From positions 1 through 64,000 of the forward strand of contig JBPPLN010000002.1 in assembly GCA_051920445.1 (NCBI GenBank): DNA of 64,000 nucleotides, read 5' to 3'. The position numbers and the translations under genes are program-made. Origin of the DNA: CAG-177 sp003514385 (GTDB lineage Bacteria; Bacillota; Clostridia; Oscillospirales; Acutalibacteraceae). Below the pieces are notes generated by a model that saw only the letters and a list, made by a program, of their open reading frames with translations, was not told where the DNA came from and did no database searches. Positions 7,437 to 16,199 of the stretch are shown piece by piece; the stretch's first letter is position 1, and each line of letters opens with the position of its first letter.

Positions 7437-9183
7437 CGGCAAGCTTCTCCGCCTCGGCGCTGTCGGGAGTCACGAAAGCGGTGTTATACACATGATAGAT
7501 AACCTTGCCGGGCTTCGCGCCGACTGGCTTTTTTAGATTCTTCACCCGCGTATAATCAACCGGCACGTTTGACGATTCTCTCGCTCGGCTGTGATAAGCC
7601 GCGAGGCGCGCCGCCTCTTCGAGCGTCGAGTCGGGTATCTCCATACCCTCGGCGCAGATTATGACATGTGAGCCGGGTATCTTCTGCGTATGGAGCCACA
7701 TATCGCCCTTTGCGGCGGTTTTCAGCGAGAGCTTATCGTTCTGCACATTGTTTCTGCCGACCAAAATTTTGAATCCGTCTGTAGACCGGTACTCCATCGG
7801 AGCGCTCGGCTTCTGCAGACCTTTTTTATTCTGGACGCTCTTTCTCTTTATATATCCGGACGCCGCAAGCTCGGCGCGGATCTCGTTTATCTCGCCAAAT
7901 CCCGAAGCGCGGCTGAGTGCATCGGAGACGGTATCGATATACTGAAGCTCCGCCTCGCCCTGTTCAATGAGCGTTGCGAGCATCTGCTCCGCCGTCTTTG
8001 CTTTGCGGTATTCTTTGTAATACTTCTGCGCGTTTGCGCTCGGAGAGAGTGCCGGATCGGCATTTATGCGGCGGGGCTTGTTTTCGTTATAATAGTCCGC
8101 CACTTCGTAGAACGGCACGCCCTTGCCGAGCGTGTGCTGATACGCAGTTATCAGTTCGGCATTTATCCTCAGTTCATCTTTATCGGCACAGGCGGCAAGC
8201 TCGGCGCGCTGATTGTTGAGTCTGCGGCTTATTCGCGAAGTTGCGTTGCTCAGAAGCTTCTGAAGATCGGACGAGCGTTGGCGCGTGCGGTCTATTCTGT
8301 CGCGCTCGCTGTAGAATTCATCGAGAAGCTGAGAAAAGCTGTCATAGCTCTCGGGGGTATACGCCGTGCCGTACTGGTGTATCTCTTCAAAAGAGAAATC
8401 GAACGGCTTGCCGGATTCGTCCTTGAGCATAGTCGGTTCGCCGGAATTTGAATCGAGCCTGTTTTTTATGCTCTCAAGTGCGGCGCATACACGCTCGCGC
8501 TGCGCTTCGTCGGCGCAGCCTGTTTGGATATCTCCCCCGCTCATCTCCGCTATCTCGCGGCATATGAGCGGCGACGCACCCTCGACGCAGCCGAGCAGCG
8601 AGGATGAGAGCATCTTTGAGGAGAAAGAGAACACGGTTTCGGTGGTCTTTTCGACAGTCTCCTCGAGCAGGCTCAGTTTATTCTGCGCGGGCGGGTCATG
8701 GTATTCGCCGCCTGGCAGTATCTGCCTTACAGAGGACTGGGTGCAGTCGATACGCTTAACGGCATCGACTATCCGCCCCGACTCCGAGACGAGAATCAGG
8801 TTGCTGTGTTTCGCCATAATTTCGGCGTAGAGCGTGAGTGCAACTTTATCGCCGAGCTCGTTTGTGGCAGAGAAATCTATCTCGAGCACGCGGTCAAGCC
8901 CGTTTTGGCGCACATCGGTTATCTGTGCGCTCGTCAGATGCTTTCGCATGAGCATGCAAAACATTGGCGGCACTGCCGGATTCTCCGGCGCGCGGGAGGT
9001 CAGATGGACGCGCGGGCTGTTTGCGGACGCGGAGAGAAAGAGCTTCTTTGCGCCGTTTCTGTCGCGCAGATGCATGACAAGCTCATCTTTTGAGGGCTGA
9101 TGCACCTTTTCGACACGGCATCCGACAATATCGCGGCGAAGCTCTTCTGTTAAGAAATGCAATGTAAATCCGTCAAGCGGCAT
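7426..9183 (-). CDS. rqcH: RqcH, NFACT-family ribosome quality control factor
   Basis: Homologue of eukaryotic Rqc2/NEMF. It binds stalled 50S-peptidyl-tRNA complexes and adds C-terminal alanine tails that mark the peptide for degradation; older annotations call it a fibronectin-binding protein. The 585 residues show the NFACT-N domain (MPLDGFTLHFL onward), helix-hairpin-helix and charged coiled-coil middle (about 280-440), and the NFACT-R domain (KILVGRNNVQND near 470 and WLHTQKIPGSHVII near 500). The length is normal. The gene is followed closely by the small gene downstream of spoIIP on the other strand. Confidence 0.92.
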   Translation of the reverse strand: MPLDGFTLHFLTEELRRDIVGCRVEKVHQPSKDELVMHLRDRNGAKKLFLSASANSPRVHLTSRAPENPAVPPMFCMLMRKHLTSAQITDVRQNGLDRVLEIDFSATNELGDKVALTLYAEIMAKHSNLILVSESGRIVDAVKRIDCTQSSVRQILPGGEYHDPPAQNKLSLLEETVEKTTETVFSFSSKMLSSSLLGCVEGASPLICREIAEMSGGDIQTGCADEAQRERVCAALESIKNRLDSNSGEPTMLKDESGKPFDFSFEEIHQYGTAYTPESYDSFSQLLDEFYSERDRIDRTRQRSSDLQKLLSNATSRISRRLNNQRAELAACADKDELRINAELITAYQHTLGKGVPFYEVADYYNENKPRRINADPALSPSANAQKYYKEYRKAKTAEQMLATLIEQGEAELQYIDTVSDALSRASGFGEINEIRAELAASGYIKRKSVQNKKGLQKPSAPMEYRSTDGFKILVGRNNVQNDKLSLKTAAKGDMWLHTQKIPGSHVIICAEGMEIPDSTLEEAARLAAYHSRARESSNVPVDYTRVKNLKKPVGAKPGKVIYHVYNTAFVTPDSAEAEKLAVKV

Positions 9184-9206
9184 AAGTAAAACTCCAGACT
9201 AATATA

Positions 9207-9968
9207 TCAGATAAAATGGGTCGGAGACTGCTGGGGAATAATAAAGAAGTCGACTCCCGCGACAGTCTTTTCAAGATAATCAAAAATTGTTTTGACTACC
9301 GGATTTTCGGTCTCGAAATGCCCGGCGGCAACAAGAGTAACTCCGCAGGCGGCCGCACCCAAGAATTCATGGTGGGCAACGTCGCCGGAGACAAGCGCCT
9401 CGCAGCCGAACGCAAGCGCATCGGAGAAAAATTCGCCGCCCGCGCCGCCGCACAGGGCGACTCGCTTTATATTTCTGCCGCCGTCGCAATAGCGAACATG
9501 GCAGCAGAGTCTCTGCGAGACAAGCTCCGCAAAGCGTTTGGGCGAAAGCTCTTCTTTGAGCTCACCCGCTCTGAGAAGCATCGTTCCGGCATTCGGGGAC
9601 GGAATTTTGCGAACATTCTCAAGCCCCAAGCACTGCGTCAGAACATCGTTGACGCCGCCGTCCGCACAATCGAGATTTGTATGGGCGCAGATGGCATTCA
9701 TGCCGTATTTTGCTAATAAATAGACAGGATCGTGCGCCCCGAGATTTTTTATCGGATGAAAAATGACCGGGTGGTGGCTTATTATAAGCTGTGCCCCGGC
9801 TTCGTGCGCTCTTTCAACGGCATCTGGCGTTATATCGAGCACAACGGCAGTCTTTGTGACCTGCGCCGAACTTTCGCCGACGAGCAGACCGACATTGTCC
9901 CACTGCTCATGGACATCAAACGGGCAGAACGCGTCAAGAGCGTTATAAATATCACCGACAACAGCCAT
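9207..9968 (-). CDS. Nif3-like dinuclear metal-centre protein
   Basis: A 253-residue protein of the Nif3/YqfO (GTP cyclohydrolase I type 2) family. Putative metal ligands are in ISHHPVIFHP near residue 63, HTNLDCADGG near 98, and AAGHFETE near the C-terminus. It forms a hexameric ring in known members, but its cellular role is unsettled. I start it at ATG 9968, after GGAGGAG; it overlaps the trmK stop as TGATG, which implies translational coupling. The trmK-nif3 pair is the same as yqfN-yqfO in Bacillus. Confidence 0.9.
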   Translation of the reverse strand: MAVVGDIYNALDAFCPFDVHEQWDNVGLLVGESSAQVTKTAVVLDITPDAVERAHEAGAQLIISHHPVIFHPIKNLGAHDPVYLLAKYGMNAICAHTNLDCADGGVNDVLTQCLGLENVRKIPSPNAGTMLLRAGELKEELSPKRFAELVSQRLCCHVRYCDGGRNIKRVALCGGAGGEFFSDALAFGCEALVSGDVAHHEFLGAAACGVTLVAAGHFETENPVVKTIFDYLEKTVAGVDFFIIPQQSPTHFI

Positions 9969-10657
9969 CACTTTTCTCCTCCGTTCAAAAAGCTTTCCAT
10001 ACCGAGGCAAGCTTTTTCGCAGTATTCCGCCTCGTCGAGTTTGAAGTTCGCTTCGCGCAGAGACGACGCGCGTATTTTAAGCCGCTTATGCTGTCTCTCA
10101 ACGAGTTTTCGCGCGATATCATCGTTTGGATCGAGCTTTCCGTAGAACTCATAGCCCTGCGGGAAAGCTTCTATTTTTCCCGAATATTCGGCACATATGA
10201 CTGAATATATGCGCCCGTCATCGCGGCAGGTGCGCTCTTCGATTATATCAAAGCCGTTATTGCAAAGAAACGATCTTGTTTCTTCGGCATGGGACATCGG
10301 CTGAAGTATCAGCCTTATATTTTTGTTTTTTACCCACTCGGTACGCTCGAGCAATTTGGCGATAAGTATTCCGCCCATTCCTGCCATTATTATATCGTCC
10401 GCCTCGCCAGCCGAAAGCTCATCGAGACCGTCGGAGAGACGCAGGGTTATTTTATCCGAAATGTTCCAGCGTTCGAGCGTCTCCGCAGCGTTTTCAAGAG
10501 GGCCTTTTCGCAGATCGCAGGCGAGCGCACGCGGACAGATACCGTTCAAAACAAGGTATGACGGAAGATAGGCGTGGTCGGTACCGATATCGGCAACGAC
10601 CACGCCTTTGCGAACCATATCAGACGCCGTTTTCAGGCGGGGTGAAAGCACAATCAT
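9968..10657 (-). CDS. trmK: tRNA (adenine22-N1)-methyltransferase TrmK
   Basis: A 229-residue class I SAM-dependent methyltransferase that modifies A22 in the tRNA D-loop. The SAM-binding motif I is VVADIGTDHAYLP at about residues 20-32, with an acidic motif II region following and DDIIMAGMGGILIA near 85-98. A helical C-terminal domain fits TrmK/YqfN. Its ATG follows directly after the TAA of the DUF1858 gene, and its stop overlaps nif3, so the three form one operon. Confidence 0.9.
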   Translation of the reverse strand: MIVLSPRLKTASDMVRKGVVVADIGTDHAYLPSYLVLNGICPRALACDLRKGPLENAAETLERWNISDKITLRLSDGLDELSAGEADDIIMAGMGGILIAKLLERTEWVKNKNIRLILQPMSHAEETRSFLCNNGFDIIEERTCRDDGRIYSVICAEYSGKIEAFPQGYEFYGKLDPNDDIARKLVERQHKRLKIRASSLREANFKLDEAEYCEKACLGMESFLNGGEK

Positions 10658-10861
10658 TTACTTGGAAGCGAGATACTCATTGATCTCGGCAACGAGTGAA
10701 TCGACATCAACGCCGTGAACCATGCACGCCTGCTCAACGCTCTCGCCTCTGGAAGCGGGGCAACCAAGGCAGTGCATACCCATCTCAAGGAAGTACTTTG
10801 CGGTACCTCTGTCGGCGTCAAGTATATCTCCGATAAGCATATCTTTTGTAATTTCGGTCAT
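10658..10861 (-). CDS. DUF1858 protein with redox-disulfide motif
   Basis: A 67-residue protein whose CLGCPAS motif (residues 32-38) fits the DUF1858 family, described as the hybrid-cluster-protein-associated redox disulfide domain. The two cysteines could form a reversible disulfide. No hybrid-cluster gene is present here; instead it heads the trmK-nif3 operon. The ribosome site is AGGAAG, about 7 nt from the ATG. Confidence 0.85.
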   Translation of the reverse strand: MTEITKDMLIGDILDADRGTAKYFLEMGMHCLGCPASRGESVEQACMVHGVDVDSLVAEINEYLASK

Positions 10862-10916
10862 AATACAACTTCCTTTCCTGTTTATACTTTCATTTTACCA
10901 CAGTTTTGGCGGCATA

Positions 10917-11882
10917 TCAATTATTTTCAAGCTTTTCGCGGTCGATGATAACGGATTCTATTATATACCTCGGGCGACGTTTGGTCTCGGTGTATATCTT
11001 GCCGATATACTCGCCGATAATACCGAGCATAAACAGCTGAAGTCCGCCGAGCGCCCACACAGAAGCTCCGATACTCGCCCAGCCTGCAACAGCGCGGCCT
11101 GTTGCCTTGCTGACGATGCAGTAGATAAGCATCGCAAGACATACAAGCAGAGAGAATATGCCGAGAGTTGTTGCTATCTTGAGCGGTCTGACGCTGAACG
11201 AAGTTATTCCCTCAAAGGCGAACGAAAGCATCTTTTTCAGCGGATATTTTGACTCGCCGGCAAGGCGCTCTTTACGCTCATACTCAACCGTAGAAGTCTT
11301 GAAGCCTATCTGCGGCACTATTCCGCGCAGGAACAAATTCACTTCGTCAAACTCGCTCAGCGCGTCGAGAGCGCGGCGGCTCATGAGTCTGTAATCGGCG
11401 TGATTGAAAACTATCTCAACGCCCATTGCCGCCATAAATTTATAAAATCCCTCTGCGGTGAAGCGTTTGAAGAATGTATCTTTTTTGCGCGAAGAGCGCA
11501 CACCGTAAACTATGTCGTCACCGGCGATAAAATTGTCCACCATTTTTTCAATGGCGTTGACATCATCCTGAAGGTCGGCATCGAGACTTATCACGGCATC
11601 GGCGTATTTTTTTGCAGTCATAAGACCCGCAAGAAGAGCGTTCTGATGTCCCTTGTTGCGTGAAAGGTTTATGCCGGCAAAAATGCCGTCACCAGTGCAA
11701 AGGGTACTTATTATATTCCATGTGTTATCCTTCGATCCGTCGTTGACAAAAGCTATTTTGCTTTCCGGCGATATTTTACCGTTTTCGATCATTGAGCTCA
11801 TGACATTCTTCAGCTGCTTTGATGTCTCCGGTAAAACTTCTTCTTCGTTATAGCACGGTACAACAAGCCATATTGTTTTCAT
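10917..11882 (-). CDS. Family 2 glycosyltransferase, polyprenyl-phosphate sugar transferase type
   Basis: A 321-residue GT-A fold enzyme. VPCYNEEEVL opens the nucleotide-sugar domain, SLDADLQDD supplies the metal-binding DxD, and two hydrophobic helices lie at about 230-255 and 270-295. This layout matches DPMS/GtrB-like enzymes, which load a sugar onto undecaprenyl phosphate in the membrane. A GtrA-family protein is encoded at 50146-50649, a common partner, although far away. I chose ATG 11882 (GGAG upstream); the frame extends to 11975, but that would run back to the promoter. Confidence 0.88.
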   Translation of the reverse strand: MKTIWLVVPCYNEEEVLPETSKQLKNVMSSMIENGKISPESKIAFVNDGSKDNTWNIISTLCTGDGIFAGINLSRNKGHQNALLAGLMTAKKYADAVISLDADLQDDVNAIEKMVDNFIAGDDIVYGVRSSRKKDTFFKRFTAEGFYKFMAAMGVEIVFNHADYRLMSRRALDALSEFDEVNLFLRGIVPQIGFKTSTVEYERKERLAGESKYPLKKMLSFAFEGITSFSVRPLKIATTLGIFSLLVCLAMLIYCIVSKATGRAVAGWASIGASVWALGGLQLFMLGIIGEYIGKIYTETKRRPRYIIESVIIDREKLENN

Positions 11883-11933
11883 TTTATCTAATCTCCGTAT
11901 TTTTATTTGACTGTGCATCAATATTACATCGTT

Positions 11934-11962
11934 AATATACCATTCCTGTTCTCTTTTGTCAA
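11934..11962 (-). promoter_or_regulatory. Promoter of the glycosyltransferase gene
   Basis: On the minus strand TTGACA (11957-11962) and TATATT (11934-11939) are 17 bp apart. Confidence 0.75.
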
Positions 11963-11999
11963 TAAAGCTCGACATTTATTCACAAAGATAAAAAGAGTG

Positions 12000-12028
12000 T
12001 TGCAATACAGGTGATTTTATGCTTTAAT
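12000..12028 (+). promoter_or_regulatory. Probable promoter of the NSS transporter gene
   Basis: TTGCAA (12000-12005) and TTTAAT (12023-12028) have a 17-bp spacer, about 50 bp before the start codon. Confidence 0.5.
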
Positions 12029-12078
12029 ATACTGGTGCAACTTTTTTACAAAAATTTTATCAGAATGAGGGATCTTTA

Positions 12079-13455
12079 ATGGAGAAAAAACGAAGCAGCT
12101 TTACAGGGCGCGTCGGTTTCGTTCTGGCGGCGGCAGGTTCTGCAGTCGGACTCGGAAACCTTTGGCGTTTTCCCTATCTTGCGGCAAAATACGGCGGCGG
12201 TATCTTCCTGCTCGTCTACATTATTCTCGCGATAACATTCGGCTTTACACTGATGGTAACAGAAATCGCCATCGGCAGAAAGACCGGGCTTTCCTGCATC
12301 AGCGCATATAAGAAGCTTGACAAGCGTTTCGGCTTCATGGGCTGGCTGTCCGCACTCGTGCCTGTTATTATAACCCCCTACTACTGCGTTATCGGCGGCT
12401 GGGTCATCAGATATTTCGCCGAGTTCGTTTCGGGTCACGGCAAGGATCTTGCCACAAGCTCCGCCGATTTCTTTTCGAACTTCATCGGAATGAAGGGCGG
12501 CATAGTTGACAACCCAATGCTCTGGTTCATCATTTTCGTCGCGCTCACCTCTGCCGTCGTTATATTCGGCGTTGAGAAGGGCATCGAAAAGGTCAGCAAA
12601 GTAATGATGCCGATACTCGTTATACTCTGCGTGGTTATCGCAGTTTTTGCGCTAACAATTGACGGCGCGCTCGCGGGTCTCAAATATTACCTGCTGCCCG
12701 ATTTTTCAAAGTTCTCCTCCGCAACCGTTCTCGGTGCGCTCGGTCAGCTGTTCTATTCGATGTCGCTGGCAATGGGTATCATGATAACCTACGGCTCATA
12801 TATGAAGAAAGAGGACAACATCGAAAAGAGCGTGCGCCAGATCGAGATATTCGACACCGGTATAGCTCTTCTCGCGGGTCTTATCATCATTCCCTCGGTC
12901 GTCGCATTCAACGGCGGTTCGGCTGACGGAATCAACGCGGGCCCAGGTCTTATGTTCATCACCCTGCCCCAGGTCTTCAACGCCATGGGATCAATAGGCG
13001 GTGTGGTCGGCACGCTGTTCTTCCTGCTCGTTTTCTTCGCGGCAATCACTTCTTCCATCTCCCTCATGGAGACGGTCGTTTCGATGGTCAGAGACAAGTT
13101 CCACTGGAACCGCGTAGTCGCGACTGTCGTTGTTACATTGGGTACTGTAGCCATCGGCTCGCTCTCCGTCCTCGGCTACGGCCCGCTTGCAAACTTCAAG
13201 ATTTTCGGCATGCAGATGCTCGACTTCTTCGACTTCATCTCGAACTCCGTGCTCATGCCCATCGTCGCTTTCCTGACCTGCATTCTTATCGGTCATGTTG
13301 TCGGCACAAAGGTCATCGCGGACGAGGTCGGACTTTCCGCCAAATTTACTGGCGAGAGGCTGCACCGCGTGATGATAAAGTGGGTAGCCCCGATTCTTCT
13401 CGTTGTTATCCTCGTCGCGCAGGTTCTTTCCGCCTTCGGCATCATCACGATCTGA
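12079..13455 (+). CDS. Sodium-dependent transporter, NSS/SNF family
   Basis: A 458-residue multi-pass membrane protein with the neurotransmitter:sodium symporter signature GSAVGLGNLWRFPY in helix 1. That region forms the sodium and substrate sites in LeuT. Roughly eleven hydrophobic helices are visible, as in many bacterial members. It likely imports an amino acid with sodium; the substrate cannot be read from sequence. It is a monocistronic unit with its own promoter and a strong terminator. GAGGGAT precedes the ATG. Confidence 0.9.
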   Translation: MEKKRSSFTGRVGFVLAAAGSAVGLGNLWRFPYLAAKYGGGIFLLVYIILAITFGFTLMVTEIAIGRKTGLSCISAYKKLDKRFGFMGWLSALVPVIITPYYCVIGGWVIRYFAEFVSGHGKDLATSSADFFSNFIGMKGGIVDNPMLWFIIFVALTSAVVIFGVEKGIEKVSKVMMPILVILCVVIAVFALTIDGALAGLKYYLLPDFSKFSSATVLGALGQLFYSMSLAMGIMITYGSYMKKEDNIEKSVRQIEIFDTGIALLAGLIIIPSVVAFNGGSADGINAGPGLMFITLPQVFNAMGSIGGVVGTLFFLLVFFAAITSSISLMETVVSMVRDKFHWNRVVATVVVTLGTVAIGSLSVLGYGPLANFKIFGMQMLDFFDFISNSVLMPIVAFLTCILIGHVVGTKVIADEVGLSAKFTGERLHRVMIKWVAPILLVVILVAQVLSAFGIITI

Positions 13456-13470
13456 CAGATAAAATTAACG

Positions 13471-13507
13471 GCGCACCGTCTGAAAAAATCAGGCGGTGCG
13501 CTTTTTT
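13471..13507. terminator. Terminator after the NSS transporter
   Basis: GCGCACCGTCTGA and TCAGGCGGTGCGC form a 13-pair stem (one G-U) followed by TTTTTT. The convergent M50 protease gene ends inside the 3' arm. Confidence 0.85.
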
Positions 13508-14088
13508 GCTATAATATAGACGGATATATAAATACACACGCAGAGCAGAGTGAAGTTGTTTCCTGTTTTTATGAGCAAAATTATCCCGCACACGGTCAGA
13601 GGAATCAGCAACACGGCGGCAAAGATATCAACTACCCTTTCAGCCGTGTGCTCCTCATGTTTGAGCAATAACAAGCTTTTGAGTGCCGCCGCGCCATCCA
13701 TCGGCTCAACAGGCAGGAGATTGAAAACACCTATCCCGGCACTCAGAGCCGCAAGCTTCAAGGCATTGGGATACACACGCGCAAACGGCAGAGCGGCAAG
13801 CGAAACGATAAAATTCGCCGCAGGTCCCGCGAGGGCGCAGACAGCCTCACGGCGGTAATCGAGGCACACTTCTCCCCTCTCTATCCTCATGCCAAACACG
13901 CCGAGAATTATCGCATCGGGCGGCGCGGAGCAGAGGGTCAAGAGCAAAATATGCCCCGCTTCATGCAGAGCACAGCAAAGAAAAACAAGCAGCGCCGTTT
14001 CGCTTTTGTCGAGCATAAGAATAACGGCGGCGGACGCGGCGAACGGAAAGCCTAAATCAATGCGGGTCGTTTTTATATAAAAATGCAT
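13489..14088 (-). CDS. spoIVFB: M50 site-2 protease, SpoIVFB-like
   Basis: A compact 199-residue intramembrane zinc metalloprotease. The HEAGH motif at residues 42-46 supplies the two zinc His and catalytic Glu. NLLPVEPMDG near 124-133 supplies the third ligand Asp. About five to six hydrophobic helices are present. In Bacillus, SpoIVFB cuts pro-sigma K in the mother cell and is held by SpoIVFA. Here the gene overlaps an M23-domain gene (TGATG), a SpoIVFA-like pairing. It is shorter than Bacillus SpoIVFB, lacking the C-terminal CBS domain, so another substrate is possible. Confidence 0.75.
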   Translation of the reverse strand: MHFYIKTTRIDLGFPFAASAAVILMLDKSETALLVFLCCALHEAGHILLLTLCSAPPDAIILGVFGMRIERGEVCLDYRREAVCALAGPAANFIVSLAALPFARVYPNALKLAALSAGIGVFNLLPVEPMDGAAALKSLLLLKHEEHTAERVVDIFAAVLLIPLTVCGIILLIKTGNNFTLLCVCIYISVYIIAKKRTA

Positions 14089-14894
14089 CAGATATTTCCA
14101 CTGAAAAGCAGACGCGCGGGATCGTATTTGAGCCCATTTATCCGCACTTCAAAATGAAGATGCGGTCCGGTTGCCATGCCCGTTGAGCCGACGAGAGCTA
14201 TCGTCTCGCCCTGGCGAATAACCGCATTCATGGGCGCCAATATCTCGGAACAGTGGCAATAAAATGTTTCAAGCCCGTCCGCATGGGTCAGGCGAATATA
14301 CTTGCCGGCTATCTCATCCTCGCCGACCTTGGTGACAGTGCCGTAAAATGCGGCGGAAATCGGACTCCCCTGCGCCGCCGCGATATCGAGCCCCGAATGG
14401 AGCGACGCTTCGCCTGTAAACGGATCGTCACGCCTGCCGAACGGCGAGCTGACCCTGCCGCTGACCGGCATATGCGCGCTCATAGTTGTGTAATAAGGCG
14501 AAAAGCTCATTCTATATGCCTTTATATCGAGCTCCGACGAGCCTTTACCGAGACTTTCAGTGCTCGTTTCTGAATCTTCATCACTGTCGGCGAGCGCGCC
14601 CGCGGGTTCAAATACAAAGCCCGCGGCGCTCTTTATTTTTCCCCATGCTTCGCGCGCGTTTATGCTGTACTGCATGGCGGATTTATATGTATTTCTAATC
14701 GTCTCAAAGCTCGTTGGAGACAGCTTGCGTATACCGAAAATCAGACCGACGGCGGCGGCGCAGATAATGAGCTGGAGCAATATAAGACGCGCTCCGGCGT
14801 CGCCGCTCTTTTCGCGTTTTGCATTCGGCTCAGCATCGAGCCCCATCTGCGCGCGATATTCTTCGCGCGTCATGCGTCCGTTTTCCGAGTCCAT
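14088..14894 (-). CDS. Membrane-anchored M23 (LytM) protein, SpoIVFA/SpoIIQ-like
   Basis: A 268-residue protein with a cytoplasmic start, a membrane helix at about residues 35-55, a Ser/Glu-rich linker, and a C-terminal M23 domain. Unlike Bacillus SpoIVFA, the zinc motif is complete: HSGLD at about 167-171 and GPHLHFEV near 242-249. It is translationally coupled to the SpoIVFB-like protease, which argues for a SpoIVFA-equivalent partner. A true D,D-endopeptidase or a SpoIIQ-like channel component remains possible. GGAGGCG lies 5 nt before the ATG. Confidence 0.78.
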   Translation of the reverse strand: MDSENGRMTREEYRAQMGLDAEPNAKREKSGDAGARLILLQLIICAAAVGLIFGIRKLSPTSFETIRNTYKSAMQYSINAREAWGKIKSAAGFVFEPAGALADSDEDSETSTESLGKGSSELDIKAYRMSFSPYYTTMSAHMPVSGRVSSPFGRRDDPFTGEASLHSGLDIAAAQGSPISAAFYGTVTKVGEDEIAGKYIRLTHADGLETFYCHCSEILAPMNAVIRQGETIALVGSTGMATGPHLHFEVRINGLKYDPARLLFSGNI

Positions 14895-14951
14895 ACATCC
14901 GCCTCCAAAATAGATATCATTTAAATCTATGCGGACAGGTCGGATAATATG

Positions 14952-14983
14952 AAAAGAGGCCGCCGCATTCAGATGCAGCAGCC
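14952..14983 (-). terminator. Terminator after the FakA-like domain gene
   Basis: On the minus strand GGCTGCTGCAT and ATGCGGCGGCC form an 11-pair stem with G-U pairs, followed by TCTTTTC. Confidence 0.6.
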
Positions 14984-15000
14984 CGAAATATCAAATTTTC

Positions 15001-15252
15001 TCAGCCCTTGAGACCGCGTTCCTGTCTGTCCATATCCTCAACGACGATATCGTATATCTCGCCGAGAGACGCGCAGTATTCAAGCACCTTCCACGGCTCA
15101 TTGGTATGGAAATGAATCTTTATCAGCTCTTCGTCGCCGACGGCAAGCAGGCAGTCGCCCTTGAAATGCTCGGTGAAATAATCGTTTATAACATCTTCGT
15201 CAAGATCGTGGCCGTCGATAAGAAGCTGGGTATCGTATCTGAATTCAAGCAT
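15001..15252 (-). CDS. Stand-alone FakA/YloV middle-domain protein
   Basis: An 83-residue protein resembling the central DAK1-like segment of the fatty-acid kinase FakA: FRYDTQLLI at the start, then DCLLAVGDEELIKIHFHTNEPWKV, where the HFH triplet matches the conserved H-x-H-T of that domain. The ATP-binding Dak-L domain normally fused ahead of it is absent, and there is no frameshift remnant upstream. ATG 15252 has AAAGGAG about 8 nt before it. It forms its own short transcription unit. It may be a binding partner of FakB or of a full-length FakA elsewhere. Confidence 0.75.
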   Translation of the reverse strand: MLEFRYDTQLLIDGHDLDEDVINDYFTEHFKGDCLLAVGDEELIKIHFHTNEPWKVLEYCASLGEIYDIVVEDMDRQERGLKG

Positions 15253-15370
15253 GATTTTTCTCCTTTTGCGCCTTGTCATATATTATATCCCTTCATCGGC
15301 GGGATATCACAACGATATGTATTTTAACACAGGAACGCAAAAATGTATATAGACAATCTGTAAACATTCG

Positions 15371-15401
15371 AATAATTAAAGACCCGCCGAAACGGGTCTT
15401 T
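15371..15401 (-). terminator. Terminator of the amino-acid ABC transporter operon
   Basis: AAAGACCCG and CGGGTCTTT pair perfectly around a six-base loop; on the minus strand AATTATT follows. Confidence 0.75.
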
Positions 15402-15414
15402 GATTTATCAATTA

Positions 15415-16197
15415 TCAGTCCGAATAGCCGGCGATGAATTCGCGGGTACGCTCGGATTTGGGATTGTCGAACACCTCTTCGGGAGTTCCCTCTTCTTCGA
15501 TAACTCCGTTATCCATGAAGATTATCCTATCCGCCGCCTCGCGTGCGAAGCTCATTTCATGCGTGACGATAACCATCGTCATCTTTTCGGCGGCAAGGTC
15601 TTTTATGACCTTGAGAATCTCTCCGGTGAGTTCGGGGTCGAGAGCGCTCGTCGGCTCGTCGAAGAACAGAATCTTCGGTTTGAGAGCCATTGCGCGGGCT
15701 ATCGACACGCGCTGCTGCTGACCGCCGGAAAGCTCGCAGGGATAGTTGTTCATCTTCTCGCCGAGTCCGACTTTGCGAAGCAGAGCTTTGCCGTTTTCAT
15801 CTATCTCGGCGAAGATAGCCTTGCGGTTCTTCTTGAATTCCGGGCGGCTCTTTGCATGGATTTTTGCGGCGAGAGTGACATTCTCGAGTGCTGTATACTG
15901 CGGGAACAGATTGAAGGACTGGAACACGAGTCCTATCTTGAGCTGATTCTCGCGCTGCTGCTGGGCGGAGAGCTTATCGGTATTGCTGCCGTCAAAAACA
16001 ACGCCGCCGTCAACGGTTATCGAGCCGCTGTCCGCAGTTTCGAGCATATTGATGCAGCGCAGCAGGGTTGTTTTTCCGCTGCCCGATGAGCCGATTATAG
16101 CGAGGACATTCTTCTCCTCAAGAGAAAAGCTTATGCCTTTGAGAACCTCGGCATCGCCGAAGGATTTTTTGAGATCTTTAACTTCAAGTATAGCCAT
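15415..16197 (-). CDS. Polar amino-acid ABC transporter, ATP-binding subunit
   Basis: A 260-residue GlnQ/HisP-type ATPase: Walker A GSSGSGKTT, Q-loop VFQSFNLF, signature LSGGQQQR, Walker B ILFFDEPTSALD and the H-loop VTHEM. It powers uptake of a polar amino acid with the permease and binding protein just upstream. I chose ATG 16197, six nt after AGAGG; a TTG at 16203 in the same frame is too close to that site. The start lies 3 nt past the permease stop. Confidence 0.93.
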   Translation of the reverse strand: MAILEVKDLKKSFGDAEVLKGISFSLEEKNVLAIIGSSGSGKTTLLRCINMLETADSGSITVDGGVVFDGSNTDKLSAQQQRENQLKIGLVFQSFNLFPQYTALENVTLAAKIHAKSRPEFKKNRKAIFAEIDENGKALLRKVGLGEKMNNYPCELSGGQQQRVSIARAMALKPKILFFDEPTSALDPELTGEILKVIKDLAAEKMTMVIVTHEMSFAREAADRIIFMDNGVIEEEGTPEEVFDNPKSERTREFIAGYSD

Positions 16198-16199
16198 GA

